Assembly: GCA_016714045.1 (NCBI GenBank)
Contig: JADJNY010000001.1
Coordinates: 124,001-188,000 of the forward strand
Source of the DNA: Planctomycetota bacterium
GTDB lineage: Bacteria > Planctomycetota > UBA1135 > GCA-002686595
Direction of reading: 5' to 3'
DNA: 64,000 nt
A program made the position numbers and the translations under genes. The notes beneath the pieces are model-generated. The model saw only the letters and a list, made by a program, of their open reading frames with translations, was not told the DNA's origin and searched no databases. Position 1 is the stretch's first letter, and each line of letters starts with the position of its first letter. Positions 17,707-27,327 of the stretch are shown here, piece by piece.

Positions 17707-18192
17707 GTGCAAGAAGCCCGCATCGCCGAGCTCGCGAGCCTGTGCCACGTCCCCTTGTGGACGTGCGTGCCGGCGCTGCTCTACGTGCTCCTCGTGCAGC
17801 ATCGCGCGCGTGAGGCGGTGGGCGAGGTGCTCACTGCGCACCGCGACGTACGCACGCGCGTCGTGCGCGTCGTGGTGCCGGGCGCGGCGCTGGTGGCACT
17901 CTTCGCGGGCTCTGCGGCGGCCGCGGATTCGGAGCTCCTGTTCGAGGCGCTGGCACCCGCGTTCGAGTGCCTCGCGCTCGCGATCGTCCTCGCCTGGTAC
18001 GCGCCGAGCGCGGAGGATCGCGTCGTCGGGCGGTCGGGCCTCCAACTCGGGTGGAGCTCCGCCCGGTGGGAGGACGTCGAGGACGTGCGCGTCGAGTCGG
18101 GCAGCGTGTGCGTGTCCATCGAGGGCGGAGTGCGCCGCGTCGCGCTCGCGCCGGACGCCGCCGAGGCGCTGCGCTCCGAGCTCGACGGCTGA
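17707..18192 (+). CDS. Small membrane protein, 161 residues
   Basis: Unknown. GTG start at 17707, 26 bp from the divergent glycosyltransferase start. Two to three hydrophobic segments (PLWTCVPALLYVLLVQH; VVRVVVPGAALVALFAG; FECLALAIVLAWYA) precede a compact C-terminal domain. That domain has a WEDVEDVRVESGSVCVSIEGG pattern typical of small PH-like bacterial YdaS/DUF domains that follow membrane helices. Codon bias is strong. No partner gene is evident. Confidence 0.65.
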   Translation: MQEARIAELASLCHVPLWTCVPALLYVLLVQHRAREAVGEVLTAHRDVRTRVVRVVVPGAALVALFAGSAAAADSELLFEALAPAFECLALAIVLAWYAPSAEDRVVGRSGLQLGWSSARWEDVEDVRVESGSVCVSIEGGVRRVALAPDAAEALRSELDG

Positions 18193-18529
18193 CGCGCCGA
18201 CCTTCGAGACCGTCCGCGCAGCGCCAACTTGCTCGCTTCTCCGCGCACTCGATGCTAGCTGCGTCGAGCGAGAGTCTCCGCGCGGTGCCAACTCTCTCGA
18301 GCAGCCTCGCACGACGCTGAGGAACCTGGTTCTGAGAACGCTCACGTGGCACGAGCCTTCTCGACGTTCCTGGCGCGGGATGCTGGACTCACACCGTGAC
18401 CCGTCGTCGGAGTGGGGCGGGGGCGTCCATCGCCGGATGGAATTGGCCTGGGCGTGCTTGGGCGCTGCTGGGACGGTCCTGGGTCACGAAGAAGGGGAGG
18501 GCGGGACGGTGGACACGAGCTACTGGGGG
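18193..18529. other. Non-coding region upstream of the nitrate-operon regulator
   Basis: No ORF with coding character was found here. Two direct 23-bp repeats lie at 18213-18235 and 18277-18299 (19 of 23 identical, both beginning TCCGCGC and containing GCCAACT), 64 bp apart. A short perfect palindrome, GTTCTGAGAAC, sits at 18330-18340. The rest is ordinary GC-rich sequence leading into the promoter region of the Rrf2 gene. Confidence 0.6.
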
Positions 18530-18563
18530 GGATATAAAGAGACAAGTCGGATAAAAGATGTCC
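18530..18563 (+). promoter_or_regulatory. Probable operator/promoter element of the nar regulator
   Basis: Two related AT-rich boxes stand out from the GC-rich background: GGATATAAAGA at 18530-18540 and CGGATAAAAGATGTC at 18548-18562. The second matches, at 14 of 15 positions, the inverted element before the narK gene. The AAGATGT core resembles half-sites bound by NO-responsive Rrf2 proteins (NsrR type). It lies just upstream of the preferred regulator start at 18582, consistent with autoregulation. Confidence 0.6.
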
Positions 18564-18581
18564 GTCGAGCCACGCCCTAGC

Positions 18582-19082
18582 ATGCTTACCGCCACGACCG
18601 AGCTCGCGATCCGTGCTCTGCTCCTACTCGGGCTCTCGAGGGAGGGGAAGCCGATCCCGCCGCGCCGTCTCGCGGAAACCCTGGCGTGCTCGCCGACCTA
18701 CCTGAGCAAGACGCTCGGTCACCTCGTCCGCAGCGGTGTCCTGCGTTCCGTGCGGGGGGCTCGTGGCGGGGTCATGATCGCGCGCGATCCGAACCTGATC
18801 ACGTTGCTCGAGATCGTCGAGGACTGCCAGGGGACGATCCTGGGCGACTACTGCCAGGGGATCCGCGCCGACGAGGTCGCCATGTCTTGTCGGTATCACC
18901 GGGTCATGGCGGAACTGCATGGGCAGATCGTGCGCACCCTCTCGGACTGCACGCTGGCCGAGCTGTTGGCGTGCCCCGCACCCGTGCTGCGCGGCCGGAG
19001 GTCGCAGGGCCTCGGCTGCAGGATGGACTTCTCCGGGATCGAGGCGCTTGCTTCGTCGAAGAACCGGACGCTGGGGAGGTGA
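18582..19082 (+). CDS. Rrf2 family transcriptional regulator
   Basis: DNA-binding regulator of 166 residues that probably senses NO, oxygen or redox through an iron-sulfur cluster and controls the nitrate operon. The start at 18582 (MLTATTELAIRALLLLG) matches the normal Rrf2 N terminus; an in-frame ATG at 18558 would add eight residues but lies inside the repeated operator element. The wHTH includes RRLAETLACSPTYLSKTLGHL and the wing around RGARGGVMIARDP. Three Cys (in VEDC, GDYC and MSCRYH) sit where IscR/NsrR bind their cluster, though the spacing (8 and 11 residues between) is wider than usual. C-terminal Cys residues are also present. It precedes narK by 120 bp on the same strand. Confidence 0.87.
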   Translation: MLTATTELAIRALLLLGLSREGKPIPPRRLAETLACSPTYLSKTLGHLVRSGVLRSVRGARGGVMIARDPNLITLLEIVEDCQGTILGDYCQGIRADEVAMSCRYHRVMAELHGQIVRTLSDCTLAELLACPAPVLRGRRSQGLGCRMDFSGIEALASSKNRTLGR

Positions 19083-19129
19083 AGTGTGAATGCCGTGGAC
19101 CGTCGAGTTCTCATCATGCCCCTAAAGCC

Positions 19130-19144
19130 GACATCTTATATCCG
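19130..19144 (-). promoter_or_regulatory. Inverted copy of the putative regulator operator before narK
   Basis: GACATCTTATATCCG reads CGGATATAAGATGTC on the minus strand, matching 14 of 15 positions of the element upstream of the Rrf2 gene at 18548-18562. It lies about 60 bp upstream of the narK start codon in an AT-rich patch (19130-19165), where a promoter for the nitrate operon would be expected. Confidence 0.6.
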
Positions 19145-19201
19145 TGTTCTATGTGATATGTGTGATGCCGCGGGACGATCCAGTCGGCCGTGGAGGGGCT
19201 C

Positions 19202-20740
19202 ATGAAACCGCTCGAGCACTTCGATCCCGAGGACGAGCAGCAGTGGGAGAGTCGCGGCCGCAGGATCGCCGACCACAACTTGTGGATCTCCATACCCTGT
19301 CTCCTGTGCGGCTTCGCCGTCTGGATGTACTGGTCGATCATCACCGTCCAGATGCAGAAGTTGGGGTTTGTTTTCGACGCGGACCCTGGCCGCAACAAGG
19401 AGTTGTTCTATTCGCTGACGGCGATCGCTGGCCTGTCGGGCGCGACCCTGCGCATCCCCAACTCGTTCCTCATCGCGCTCTCGGGCGGCCGCAATGTCGT
19501 GGCCGCGACGACTGCGCTCTTGATCCTGCCGGCGCTCGGCACGGGATTGGCCCTCCGGGATCCAGACACGAGTTACGCGGTCTTCGCGCTCCTTGCCGCC
19601 CTGTCGGGTCTCGGGGGGGGGGCGTTCGCGTCCTCGATGTCCAACATCAGCTTCTTCTACCCGAAGCGCATGCAGGGATTGGCGCTGGGGCTCAACGCGG
19701 GCCTCGGCAACCTCGGCGTCAGCATCATGCAGGTGCTCTTACCCTTCGTGATGAGCTTCGCGCTGTTCGGCGCGCTGGGCGGAAATGGGCGCGCCCTGGG
19801 CTCGTCGTCGACGTGGATCCAGAACTGCGGCCTCGTGTGGGTTCCTATCCTGGGTTCACTCTCCATCGCCGCGTGGCTCGCGATGGACAACCTGCCGCAG
19901 CACCGGACGAGCAGTACCGCAAAGTCCCTCGCACGGATGGGTGGACTGCTCCTGCTCGGATTCGCGGGCGCCGGCGCGGGTCTCTACCTCCTGGTCGGGC
20001 GCAGCTGGAACATGTGGGTCGTCCTTCCGCTGACCGTCCTCTTGACGCTCGCGCTCATGCGGTTCCTGACGCCCGGCACAGTGAGGCAGAGTCTCGTCCG
20101 TCAGTTCGCCATTTTCAGGAACAAGCACAACTGGGTGATGACGTGGCTGTACGTAATGACGTTCGGCTCGTTCATCGGGTACTCGGCTGCATTCCCCAAG
20201 CTGATCCAGGACGTCTTCGGCAACCTGCCGGACGGAAGCGCCAACCCGAACGCGCCGAATCCGTTCGCGTACGCCTGGCTCGGTCCCCTGGTCGGCTCGA
20301 TGGTGCGCCCGCTCGGCGGTTGGTTGTCGGATAAGTTCGGCGGAGCGCGCGTCACACACTATGACACAGCGCTGATGATCGCGGCGGCGCTCGGCGCTGC
20401 GTGGTGCATTCACTCGGCGGGACACGCGGAACGACCTGAGCAGTGGTTCACGCCGTTCCTCGTCCTGTTCCTCGTCCTGTTCGTGACCGCGGGCATCGGC
20501 AATGGATCAACGTTCCGGATGATCCCCGTCATCTTCTCGAAGGAACTCGCGGGCCCCGTGCTCGGTTGGACATCGGCCGTGGCTGCATACGGCGCCTTCA
20601 TCATCCCGACTGTATTCGGAGCGCAGATCAAAGCGAAGACTCCCGAATACGCGCTCTATGCATTCGCTGTCTACTACGTGACGTGCCTCGTCGTGAACTG
20701 GTGGTTCTACGCACGCAAGGGGGCTGAGGTGCCCTGCTAG
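19202..20740 (+). CDS. narK: Nitrate/nitrite MFS transporter
   Basis: Twelve-TM major facilitator protein of 512 residues importing nitrate and/or exchanging nitrite across the cytoplasmic membrane. The ATG at 19202 follows GGAGG and is preferred over GTG 19190. Both nitrate-signature glycine-rich helices are visible: GLNAGLGNLGVSIMQ in TM5 and GIGNGSTFRMIP in TM11. The substrate-binding arginines are present in LRIPNSFL (TM2) and VRPLGGWLSDKFGG (TM8). It heads the operon, with the di-heme cytochrome gene starting 10 bp downstream. A second, differently built NarK ends the same operon, as in organisms that carry paired NarK1/NarK2 carriers. Confidence 0.93.
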   Translation: MKPLEHFDPEDEQQWESRGRRIADHNLWISIPCLLCGFAVWMYWSIITVQMQKLGFVFDADPGRNKELFYSLTAIAGLSGATLRIPNSFLIALSGGRNVVAATTALLILPALGTGLALRDPDTSYAVFALLAALSGLGGGAFASSMSNISFFYPKRMQGLALGLNAGLGNLGVSIMQVLLPFVMSFALFGALGGNGRALGSSSTWIQNCGLVWVPILGSLSIAAWLAMDNLPQHRTSSTAKSLARMGGLLLLGFAGAGAGLYLLVGRSWNMWVVLPLTVLLTLALMRFLTPGTVRQSLVRQFAIFRNKHNWVMTWLYVMTFGSFIGYSAAFPKLIQDVFGNLPDGSANPNAPNPFAYAWLGPLVGSMVRPLGGWLSDKFGGARVTHYDTALMIAAALGAAWCIHSAGHAERPEQWFTPFLVLFLVLFVTAGIGNGSTFRMIPVIFSKELAGPVLGWTSAVAAYGAFIIPTVFGAQIKAKTPEYALYAFAVYYVTCLVVNWWFYARKGAEVPC

Positions 20741-20749
20741 GAGGCGACC

Positions 20750-21580
20750 ATGCTGATGCACTTATACCACGGCATCGTGATTGGACTAACCCTGCTCGTA
20801 GGGACACCGAGCTTGCGCGCGCAGGTGCCGTCGACGCCGAGTTCTCCAGCAGAAACTGCAGCGTCCCCGCCGCTTTCCTCCCCGGCCCCGATCGACACGG
20901 CGGGGCGGCTCTTCGTGAGCCGCTGCACAGGCTGTCACACGATCGGTCGTGGGGTGCTGACCGGTCCCGACCTCTCGGCCTCGATCGCCTGGCGCGAGTC
21001 GGACCTCGAAACCGCGATCCTGCGCATGCAAGAGAAGGCTGGAGCGCTCAGGAAGGACGAGATCGCAGATCTAATTCGGTTCATCAAGGACCCAGCGGTG
21101 AAGATCCGCATCGCCGCGGAGGAGGCGCGCATCGTGCAACTGTTCGCGGCGACGCTCGCGCCGCCGGACGCAGAGACAGGCAGGCGGCTATTTAGCGGTG
21201 AGCAACTCCTCGCGAACGGGGGGATGGCATGCCTCGCCTGCCATAGAATCGGTGACGTCGATGGAGGCACGCTGGGCCTGGACCTCACCGGTGTCTTTGG
21301 CCGCATGGGCGAGATGGGACTTGTGTCCGCCCTAGAAAAGGCACCTTTTCAGGTAATGGCGCCAGTGTATCGCGATAAGCCCCTCACGCGGCAGGAGGCG
21401 GTTCATTTGACGCGCTGGATCCAGGAAATGGAGTCGAAGCCAGCCGCCGCGAGACCCGACCCCGTTCTGCCCGCTGCGCTGTCCGTCGCTGCACTGTGTC
21501 TGGTGGCGATCGTACTGGGCACACGCAGTTCACAGCGTGTGAGTGCGCGAGAGTGGCTCGCAACGAGGAGGCAATCATGA
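20750..21580 (+). CDS. Membrane-anchored di-heme cytochrome c (NarC-like)
   Basis: Exported c-type cytochrome of 276 residues. AGGAGGCGACC stands immediately before the ATG at 20750. The signal peptide ends near SLRAQ. Two heme-binding motifs are present, CTGCH and CLACH, each followed by a cytochrome-c fold (GPDLSASI and GLDLTGVF blocks supply the distal regions). A C-terminal hydrophobic helix (AALSVAALCLVAIVLG) would anchor it with the heme domain outside the membrane. Position directly before narG mirrors the narC gene of Thermus-type nitrate reductases, where the cytochrome is needed for assembly and electron transfer of the NarGHI complex. Its stop overlaps the narG start (ATGA). Confidence 0.87.
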   Translation: MLMHLYHGIVIGLTLLVGTPSLRAQVPSTPSSPAETAASPPLSSPAPIDTAGRLFVSRCTGCHTIGRGVLTGPDLSASIAWRESDLETAILRMQEKAGALRKDEIADLIRFIKDPAVKIRIAAEEARIVQLFAATLAPPDAETGRRLFSGEQLLANGGMACLACHRIGDVDGGTLGLDLTGVFGRMGEMGLVSALEKAPFQVMAPVYRDKPLTRQEAVHLTRWIQEMESKPAAARPDPVLPAALSVAALCLVAIVLGTRSSQRVSAREWLATRRQS

Positions 21581-24500
21581 CGTGGATCCAAGATCTGTTC
21601 GATCCCGAGCGGCGCACCTGGGAAGACTTCTACAGAAACCGCTGGTCGTCCGACCGCATCGTTCGCAGCACGCACGGCGTCAACTGCACCGGCTCGTGCA
21701 GCTGGAACATCCACGTCAAGAATGGAATCGTCACTTGGGAGATGCAGGCGCTCGACTACCCCGTCTTCGATCGCAAGATCCCGCCGTACGAGCCCCGTGG
21801 CTGCCAACGCGGGATCTCCTACTCCTGGTACGTCTACAGCCCCCTCCGCGTGAAGTACCCATACGGGCGTGGTGCGCTACTAGACCTGTGGCGCGCCGCA
21901 AAGAAGGCGTATCCGGGTGATCCCGTCGCGGCCTGGAAGTCCATCGTCTCGGACCCGGAGAAGAGGAGGATGTACCAGAGCGCGCGCGGGAAGGGCGGGT
22001 TCCGGCGGATCACGTGGGACGACGCCAACGAGATGCTCGCGGCCGCGAACATCGGCACGATCCAGGAATACGGCCCCGACCGCATCGCGGGCTTCTCGCC
22101 GATCCCGGCGATGTCGATGGTCAGCTACGCCGCTGGAGCGCGCTTCGTCCAACTCCTCGGCGGCATCAGCCTCTCCTTCTACGACTGGTACTGCGACCTG
22201 CCGCCGGCATCGCCGGAAGTCTGGGGAGAGCAGACCGACGTCGCGGAGAGCGCGGACTGGTACCACTCGGACTTCGTGGCGGTCGTCGGGTCGAACGTCC
22301 TGATGACTCGCACGCCGGACGCGCACTTCCTCGTCGAGGCGCGGCACCGCGGTGCAAAGGTCGTCGTGTTCGCACCCGACTTCAATCAGACCGCAAAGGT
22401 CGCTGACGAGTGGGTGCCCATTCACCAGGGACAGGACGGAGCGTTCTGGATGGCTGTCGGCCACGTAATGCTGCAGGAGGCGTACGTCGACCGGCAGGTT
22501 CCCTACTTCGTCGACTACGTAAAGACCTTCACGGACGCGCCCTTCCTCGTGACGCTGAAGCCGAACGCGGACGGAACGTTGACAGCTGGATCTCTGCTGC
22601 GCGCAAGCGAGGTCGCAGAGACCGCAAACGTCGAGAACGCTGAATGGAAGACGTTCGTGCTCGACGCCTCGGGCGTGCTGAAGCTGCCCACGGGGACCGT
22701 TGGACATCGTTGGCAGAAGAAGAAGGGGGAGTGGAACCTCGACCTACGCGATCCGGGGACCGGGGATGCGATCGATCCCGTGCTCTTTCTGAGCGAACAC
22801 GCGGAGAAAATCGTCGAGGTCTCGTTCGCCGACTTTTCCGACGCCACGAACGAGAAGCGGCTCCTTCGGGGCGTTCCCGCCAAGCGAGTCGAGACGAAGA
22901 ACGGCCCGGTGTGGGTCACGACAGGCCTGGAGTTGCTCCTGTCGCAGTATGGCGTGCGTCGCAGTATCCCAGGGAATTGGCCGAGCGGATACGAAGACGG
23001 CGACTCTCCCTACACCCCCGCGTGGCAGGAGCGCTTCACGGGCGTCAAGAGCGAAGTCGTGGTGCGATTCGCGCGCGAGTGGTTGCGCACGGCGGAGAAA
23101 AGCAAGGGCCGCTGCAGTGTGATCATCGGGGCGGGCGTCAATCACTGGTACCATAACAATCTAATCTATCGCGCCGTCATCGTGCCCCTGATGCTGGGCG
23201 GATGCGTCGGGAAGAACGGCGGCGGGCTGAATCACTACGTCGGCCAGGAGAAGCTCGCGCCGCAGGCGTCGTGGGCGCCGGTCGCGTTCGCAACCGACTG
23301 GGGCGGTCCGCCGCGCCTGATGAACTCGCCGTCGTTCCACTACGTGAACTCGGACCAGTGGCGCTACGACGCGAGCTTCAGCGAGATGTGCCCGGTCACG
23401 AACGAGGGGCACGTGCTGGCCAGCGGGCACACGATCGACAAGCAGGCCTTGGCCGTCCGCCTCGGCTGGCTCCCGTGCCAACCGCAGTTCACCCAGCACA
23501 ACTTCGAGGTCGTTCGGGACGCCGAGAAGGCGGGCGCAAAGACGGACGCCGAGATCGTGGCGCACGTCGTGAAGCGGCTGAAGGACAAGTCGCTCCTCTT
23601 CGCGATGGAGGACCCCGACGATCCCAAGTGCTTCCCGCGCGTCTTCTACATCTGGCGCGGCAATGCGCTCCTGTCGTCGGCCAAGGGTCACGAGTACTTC
23701 CTCAAGCACTACCTCGGCACGCACTCGAACGCGATCGCCGAGGAGCGCGCGGGCACGGACGTGCACGACGTCAAGTGGCACGAGAAGGTCGACACCGGGA
23801 AGATGGACCTCGTCGTCGACCTGAACTTCCGCATGGACAGTTCGGCGCTCTACTCGGACATCGTCCTTCCCGCGGCGACCTACTACGAGAAGAACGACCT
23901 CAACTCGACGGACATGCACGCGTTCATCCACCCCCTGCAAGCGGCCGTGCCGCCCTGCTGGGAGTCGAAGAACGACTGGGAGATCTTCAAGGGTCTGGCG
24001 TACGCCACGCAGGAACTCGCGAAACGGTACCTGCCCGATCCGGTCAAGGACGTCGTGGCGACGCCGCTCTTGCACGACACGCCGGCCGAGATCGCGCAGC
24101 CGAGCATCCGCGACTGGCGCAAGGGCGAGTGCGAGGCGATCCCGGGCAAGACGATGCCGAACTTGAGCGTCGTCGTGCGCGATTACACGCGCGTCCACGA
24201 CAAGTTCATCTCGCTCGGGCGCGTGTTCCGCGACGCGGGCTGGGCATGCACGGCACGAAGTACGAGGTCGCCGACCTGTACGACGCGTACCTGGAGGACC
24301 ACCCGACCGAGACCTGGGGCGGGAAGACCTACCCGTCGCTGTCCGTGGACCGCGACGTGTGCGAGGTCATCCTGCACTTCGCGGCCGAAACCAACGGCGA
24401 ATTGGCCTATCGCGCGTTCGAGGCGGAATCGCACAAGACCGGGATCGACCACACGCACCTGGCCGCGCCGAACCGCAACGTCCGCATCACGTTCAACGAC

Positions 24501-25208
24501 GTGATCAGCCAGCCGCGACGCCTCTTGACGACGCCGTTCTGGACGGGGATCACGAACGGACCGCGCACGTACTCCGCCTACTGCCAGAACCTCGAGGAGC
24601 GGATCCCGTGGCGCACGCTCACTGGACGGCAGCACTTCTACCTCGACCACGAGGCCTACGTCGCGTTCGGCGAGAACCTGCCGACCTTCAAGCCGCGGCC
24701 CGAGGCGGCCAAAGTGACCCGCGACCTCGAGAAGTCGCGCGTGCCCGGCGGAGCCCTGGTCCTGAACTACCTGACGCCGCACGGCAAGTGGGGGATCCAC
24801 TCCACGTACGGTGACACGTTGCGCATGAAGACGCTGTCCCGCGGCATCGAGCCGGTGTGGATCAACGACCGCGACGCCGGCCTGCTCGGGGTCGAGGACA
24901 ACGACTGGGTCGAGGTCTACAACGACCATGGCGTCGTCTGCACGCGCGCGTGCGTCAGCGCGCGCATCCCACGCGGGCTGTGCTTCATCTACCACGCCCC
25001 GGAACGGACGCTCTCCGTCCCGAAGTCGCCCGAGCGCGGCGGCAAGCGCGCCGGCGGACACAACAGCCTGACGCGCGTCCGGCTCAAGCCGCTCTTCATG
25101 ATCGGCGGGTACGCGCAGTTCACTTACGCCTTCAACTACTGGGGTCCGCCGGGCGTGAATCGCGACACGTTCGTCGTCGTGAAGAAGCTCGCGCGGCCGG
25201 AGTTCTGA
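21577..25208 (+). CDS. narG: Respiratory nitrate reductase alpha subunit, one-base frameshift
   Basis: Catalytic molybdenum (bis-MGD) subunit that reduces nitrate to nitrite; about 1210 residues after correction (E. coli 1247). The ATG at 21577 follows AGGAGG. FS0 cluster ligands H33, C37, C41 and C76 have NarG spacing, and the Mo-ligand Asp is D203 in FYDWYCDLPPASP. There is no Tat signal, so the active site faces the cytoplasm. The frame changes at about 24240: codons run ...VFRDAG in one frame, then LGMHGTKYEVADLYD in the other, consistent with one missing C in GGGC-TGGG. The downstream frame runs intact to the stop at 25208. If real, the shift abolishes the C-terminal third; an assembly error is more likely because everything else is conserved. 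Confidence 0.93.
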
Positions 25209-25210
25209 TC

Positions 25211-26704
25211 ATGGACGTACGCGCTCAGGTCGCGATGGTGTTCCACCTCGACAAGTGCATCGGGTGTCACACGTGCAGCGTCGCCTGCAAGAACGTGTGG
25301 ACCGATCGTCCCGGTGCCGAATACATGTGGTGGAACAACGTCGAGACGAAGCCCGGCACGGGCTACCCGACCCGTTGGGAGGACCAGGAACGCTACAAGG
25401 GCGGATGGAAAGTCGGCAAGGGCGGTGAACTCGGCCTGCGATCGCAGAACAAGGTCGACGCCTTCCTGAAGCTCTTCTACAACCCGAATCAGCCGGGCCT
25501 GGCCGACTACTACGAGCCCTGGACGTATCGCTACGGCGACCTGTTCGACGCGGCCGGCGGCGACGACCAACCCACCGCCGTCCCGATCTCCCAGATCACC
25601 GGGGAGGAAATGAAGATCGAGAGCGGGCCCAACTGGGACGACGACCTCTCGGGCTCGCCGCTGTACGCGGAGAACGACATCAACCTCGAGTCGCTGACGG
25701 ATGAGGAGCGCGCCGGGCTCTTCGAGATCGAGCGCATCTCGATGATGTACCTCCCGCGCATCTGCAACCACTGCGCGAACCCGAGCTGCGTCGCGTCATG
25801 CCCGTCCGGCGCGCTCTACAAGCGAGGCGAGGACGGGATCGTCCTCATCGACCAGGACAAGTGCCGCGGATGGCGCGCGTGCGTGTCCGCGTGTCCCTAC
25901 AAGAAGATCTACTACAACTGGAAGACGGGCAAGTCGGAGAAGTGCATCCTGTGCTTCCCGCGGCTCGAGACCGGCCAGGCGCCGGCCTGCTTCCACTCGT
26001 GCGTCGGGCGTATCCGCTACCTGGGCGTCCTGCTCTACGACGCCGATCGCGTCGCCGAGGCGGGAAAGGTCCCCAACGACGCGTTGGTCGAGTCCTACCG
26101 GAGCTGCCTCCTCGACCCGAACGATCCGGACGTCCGCGCCGCGGCGCGGATGAGCGGCGTGAGCGAGGAGTTCATCGTCGCGGCGCGCTCGTCGCCGGTG
26201 TGGAAGTACGTGATGGAGTGGAAGCTCGCGCTCCCGCTGCACCCGGAGTTCCGCACGTTCCCGATGCTCTTCTACGTGCCGCCCCTCATGCCGATCATGG
26301 GCAAGATCGAGGGCGGCATCTACGAGCACGACGCGAAGGGTCTCTTCGGCGACTTCGAATCGGCGCGTATCCCGATCCAGTACCTGGCCAACCTGTTCGC
26401 GGCCGGCAACCGCGGCATCATCGAGGGCGTCCTCAAGAAGCTCATCGCCGTGCGCCACTTCAAGCGCGTGCAGGGGCATGACGACGTCGCCGACGAGTAC
26501 GTGAAGCGGCTCCTGCGCGAGGCGCAGCTGACGCCCGAACAGGCGGAGGGGATCTACGAGCTCACGACGATCGCCACCGTCCAGGACCGCTTCGTCATGC
26601 CGCCGATCCAACGCGAGGAGGCGATGCCGGCCGGGTGCTCCGCCGAGGAGTGCAAGGGGTCGTGCGGACTGGGCCGCACGGAGTCGCCGGAGCGGGGAGG
26701 CTGA
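25211..26704 (+). CDS. narH: Respiratory nitrate reductase beta subunit
   Basis: Iron-sulfur subunit (497 residues) carrying electrons from NarI to NarG on the cytoplasmic side. All four ferredoxin-type Cys groups are visible: CIGCHTCSVAC near residue 16, CNHCANPSCVASCP, CRGWRACVSACP (the Trp in place of Cys is normal for the 3Fe-4S site of NarH) and CILCFPRLE...C. The ATG at 25211 lies two bases after the narG stop. A short Cys-containing tail (PAGCSAEECKGSCG) extends beyond the usual end. It is followed after two bases by narJ. Confidence 0.95.
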   Translation: MDVRAQVAMVFHLDKCIGCHTCSVACKNVWTDRPGAEYMWWNNVETKPGTGYPTRWEDQERYKGGWKVGKGGELGLRSQNKVDAFLKLFYNPNQPGLADYYEPWTYRYGDLFDAAGGDDQPTAVPISQITGEEMKIESGPNWDDDLSGSPLYAENDINLESLTDEERAGLFEIERISMMYLPRICNHCANPSCVASCPSGALYKRGEDGIVLIDQDKCRGWRACVSACPYKKIYYNWKTGKSEKCILCFPRLETGQAPACFHSCVGRIRYLGVLLYDADRVAEAGKVPNDALVESYRSCLLDPNDPDVRAAARMSGVSEEFIVAARSSPVWKYVMEWKLALPLHPEFRTFPMLFYVPPLMPIMGKIEGGIYEHDAKGLFGDFESARIPIQYLANLFAAGNRGIIEGVLKKLIAVRHFKRVQGHDDVADEYVKRLLREAQLTPEQAEGIYELTTIATVQDRFVMPPIQREEAMPAGCSAEECKGSCGLGRTESPERGG

Positions 26705-26706
26705 CC

Positions 26707-27327
26707 GTGATCGATCTACTCAGCATCGACATCGCCGATCTGGCGCTCATGGCCGACCTGTTCGAGTACCCGCGCGAGGAGTTCGCCGCCGCGGCCCAGC
26801 GCGCCGCGCGCGAGGTGGGATCACCCTCCGCCAGGGTCCACCTCTCGGCCTTCGCGAGGGACATCGCCGAGTTGTCCCCCGAGCTTCTCGAGGAGGCCCA
26901 CGTGCGTACGTTCCTCGTGGCGCCGGCTTCGGCGCCCTACGTCGGGGTGCATCTCTTCGGCGAGGAGAGCTTCAAGCGCGCGCACCTGATGGCGCAACTC
27001 GTGGGGAGGTTCCGCGCGGTCGGCTTCGATCCGGGGAACGAACTCGCCGACCACGTCGCAGTCCTTCTCCGGTTTGCGGGCCACGTGGATTCCGAGGAGT
27101 TGTCGGACCTCGTGCGCTGGTGTCTCGCCGTTCCCATCACGGCGATGCACGGGTCGCTCGCGGACACGCGCAGTCCCTACCGGCACCTCCTGGCCGCGCT
27201 GAAGGAGACCTTCGCGCCGGAGGGCATCCCGGAGACCGTCCGCACGTCCATCGCGTTCGCGGCGGCGACGCAGGATCCCGCGGGGTGCGGCGGATGTTCT
27301 GTCCAACATGGAGGTGATGAGCTGTGA
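26707..27327 (+). CDS. narJ: Nitrate reductase assembly chaperone
   Basis: TorD-superfamily chaperone of 206 residues that binds NarG and promotes Mo-cofactor insertion and membrane attachment; it is not part of the final enzyme. GTG start at 26707 with GGAGG upstream. All-helical composition with the typical NarJ blocks LADLFEYP, APYVGVHLFGEESFKRAHLM and ELADHVAVLLRF. The C terminus carries CGGC in DPAGCGGCSVQHGG. Its stop overlaps the GTG of narI (GTGA), a normal coupling. Confidence 0.92.
   Translation: MIDLLSIDIADLALMADLFEYPREEFAAAAQRAAREVGSPSARVHLSAFARDIAELSPELLEEAHVRTFLVAPASAPYVGVHLFGEESFKRAHLMAQLVGRFRAVGFDPGNELADHVAVLLRFAGHVDSEELSDLVRWCLAVPITAMHGSLADTRSPYRHLLAALKETFAPEGIPETVRTSIAFAAATQDPAGCGGCSVQHGGDEL

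Noticed and set aside
18330..18340. Palindrome GTTCTGAGAAC as an FNR/CRP-type site
   Set aside because: Does not match TTGAT-N4-ATCAA or TGTGA-N6-TCACA, and lies about 250 bp upstream of the regulator start.
25861..25910. Missing Cys in the third ferredoxin motif of NarH (CRGWRAC)
   Set aside because: Trp at this position is the normal 3Fe-4S site of NarH proteins, so it is not a defect.
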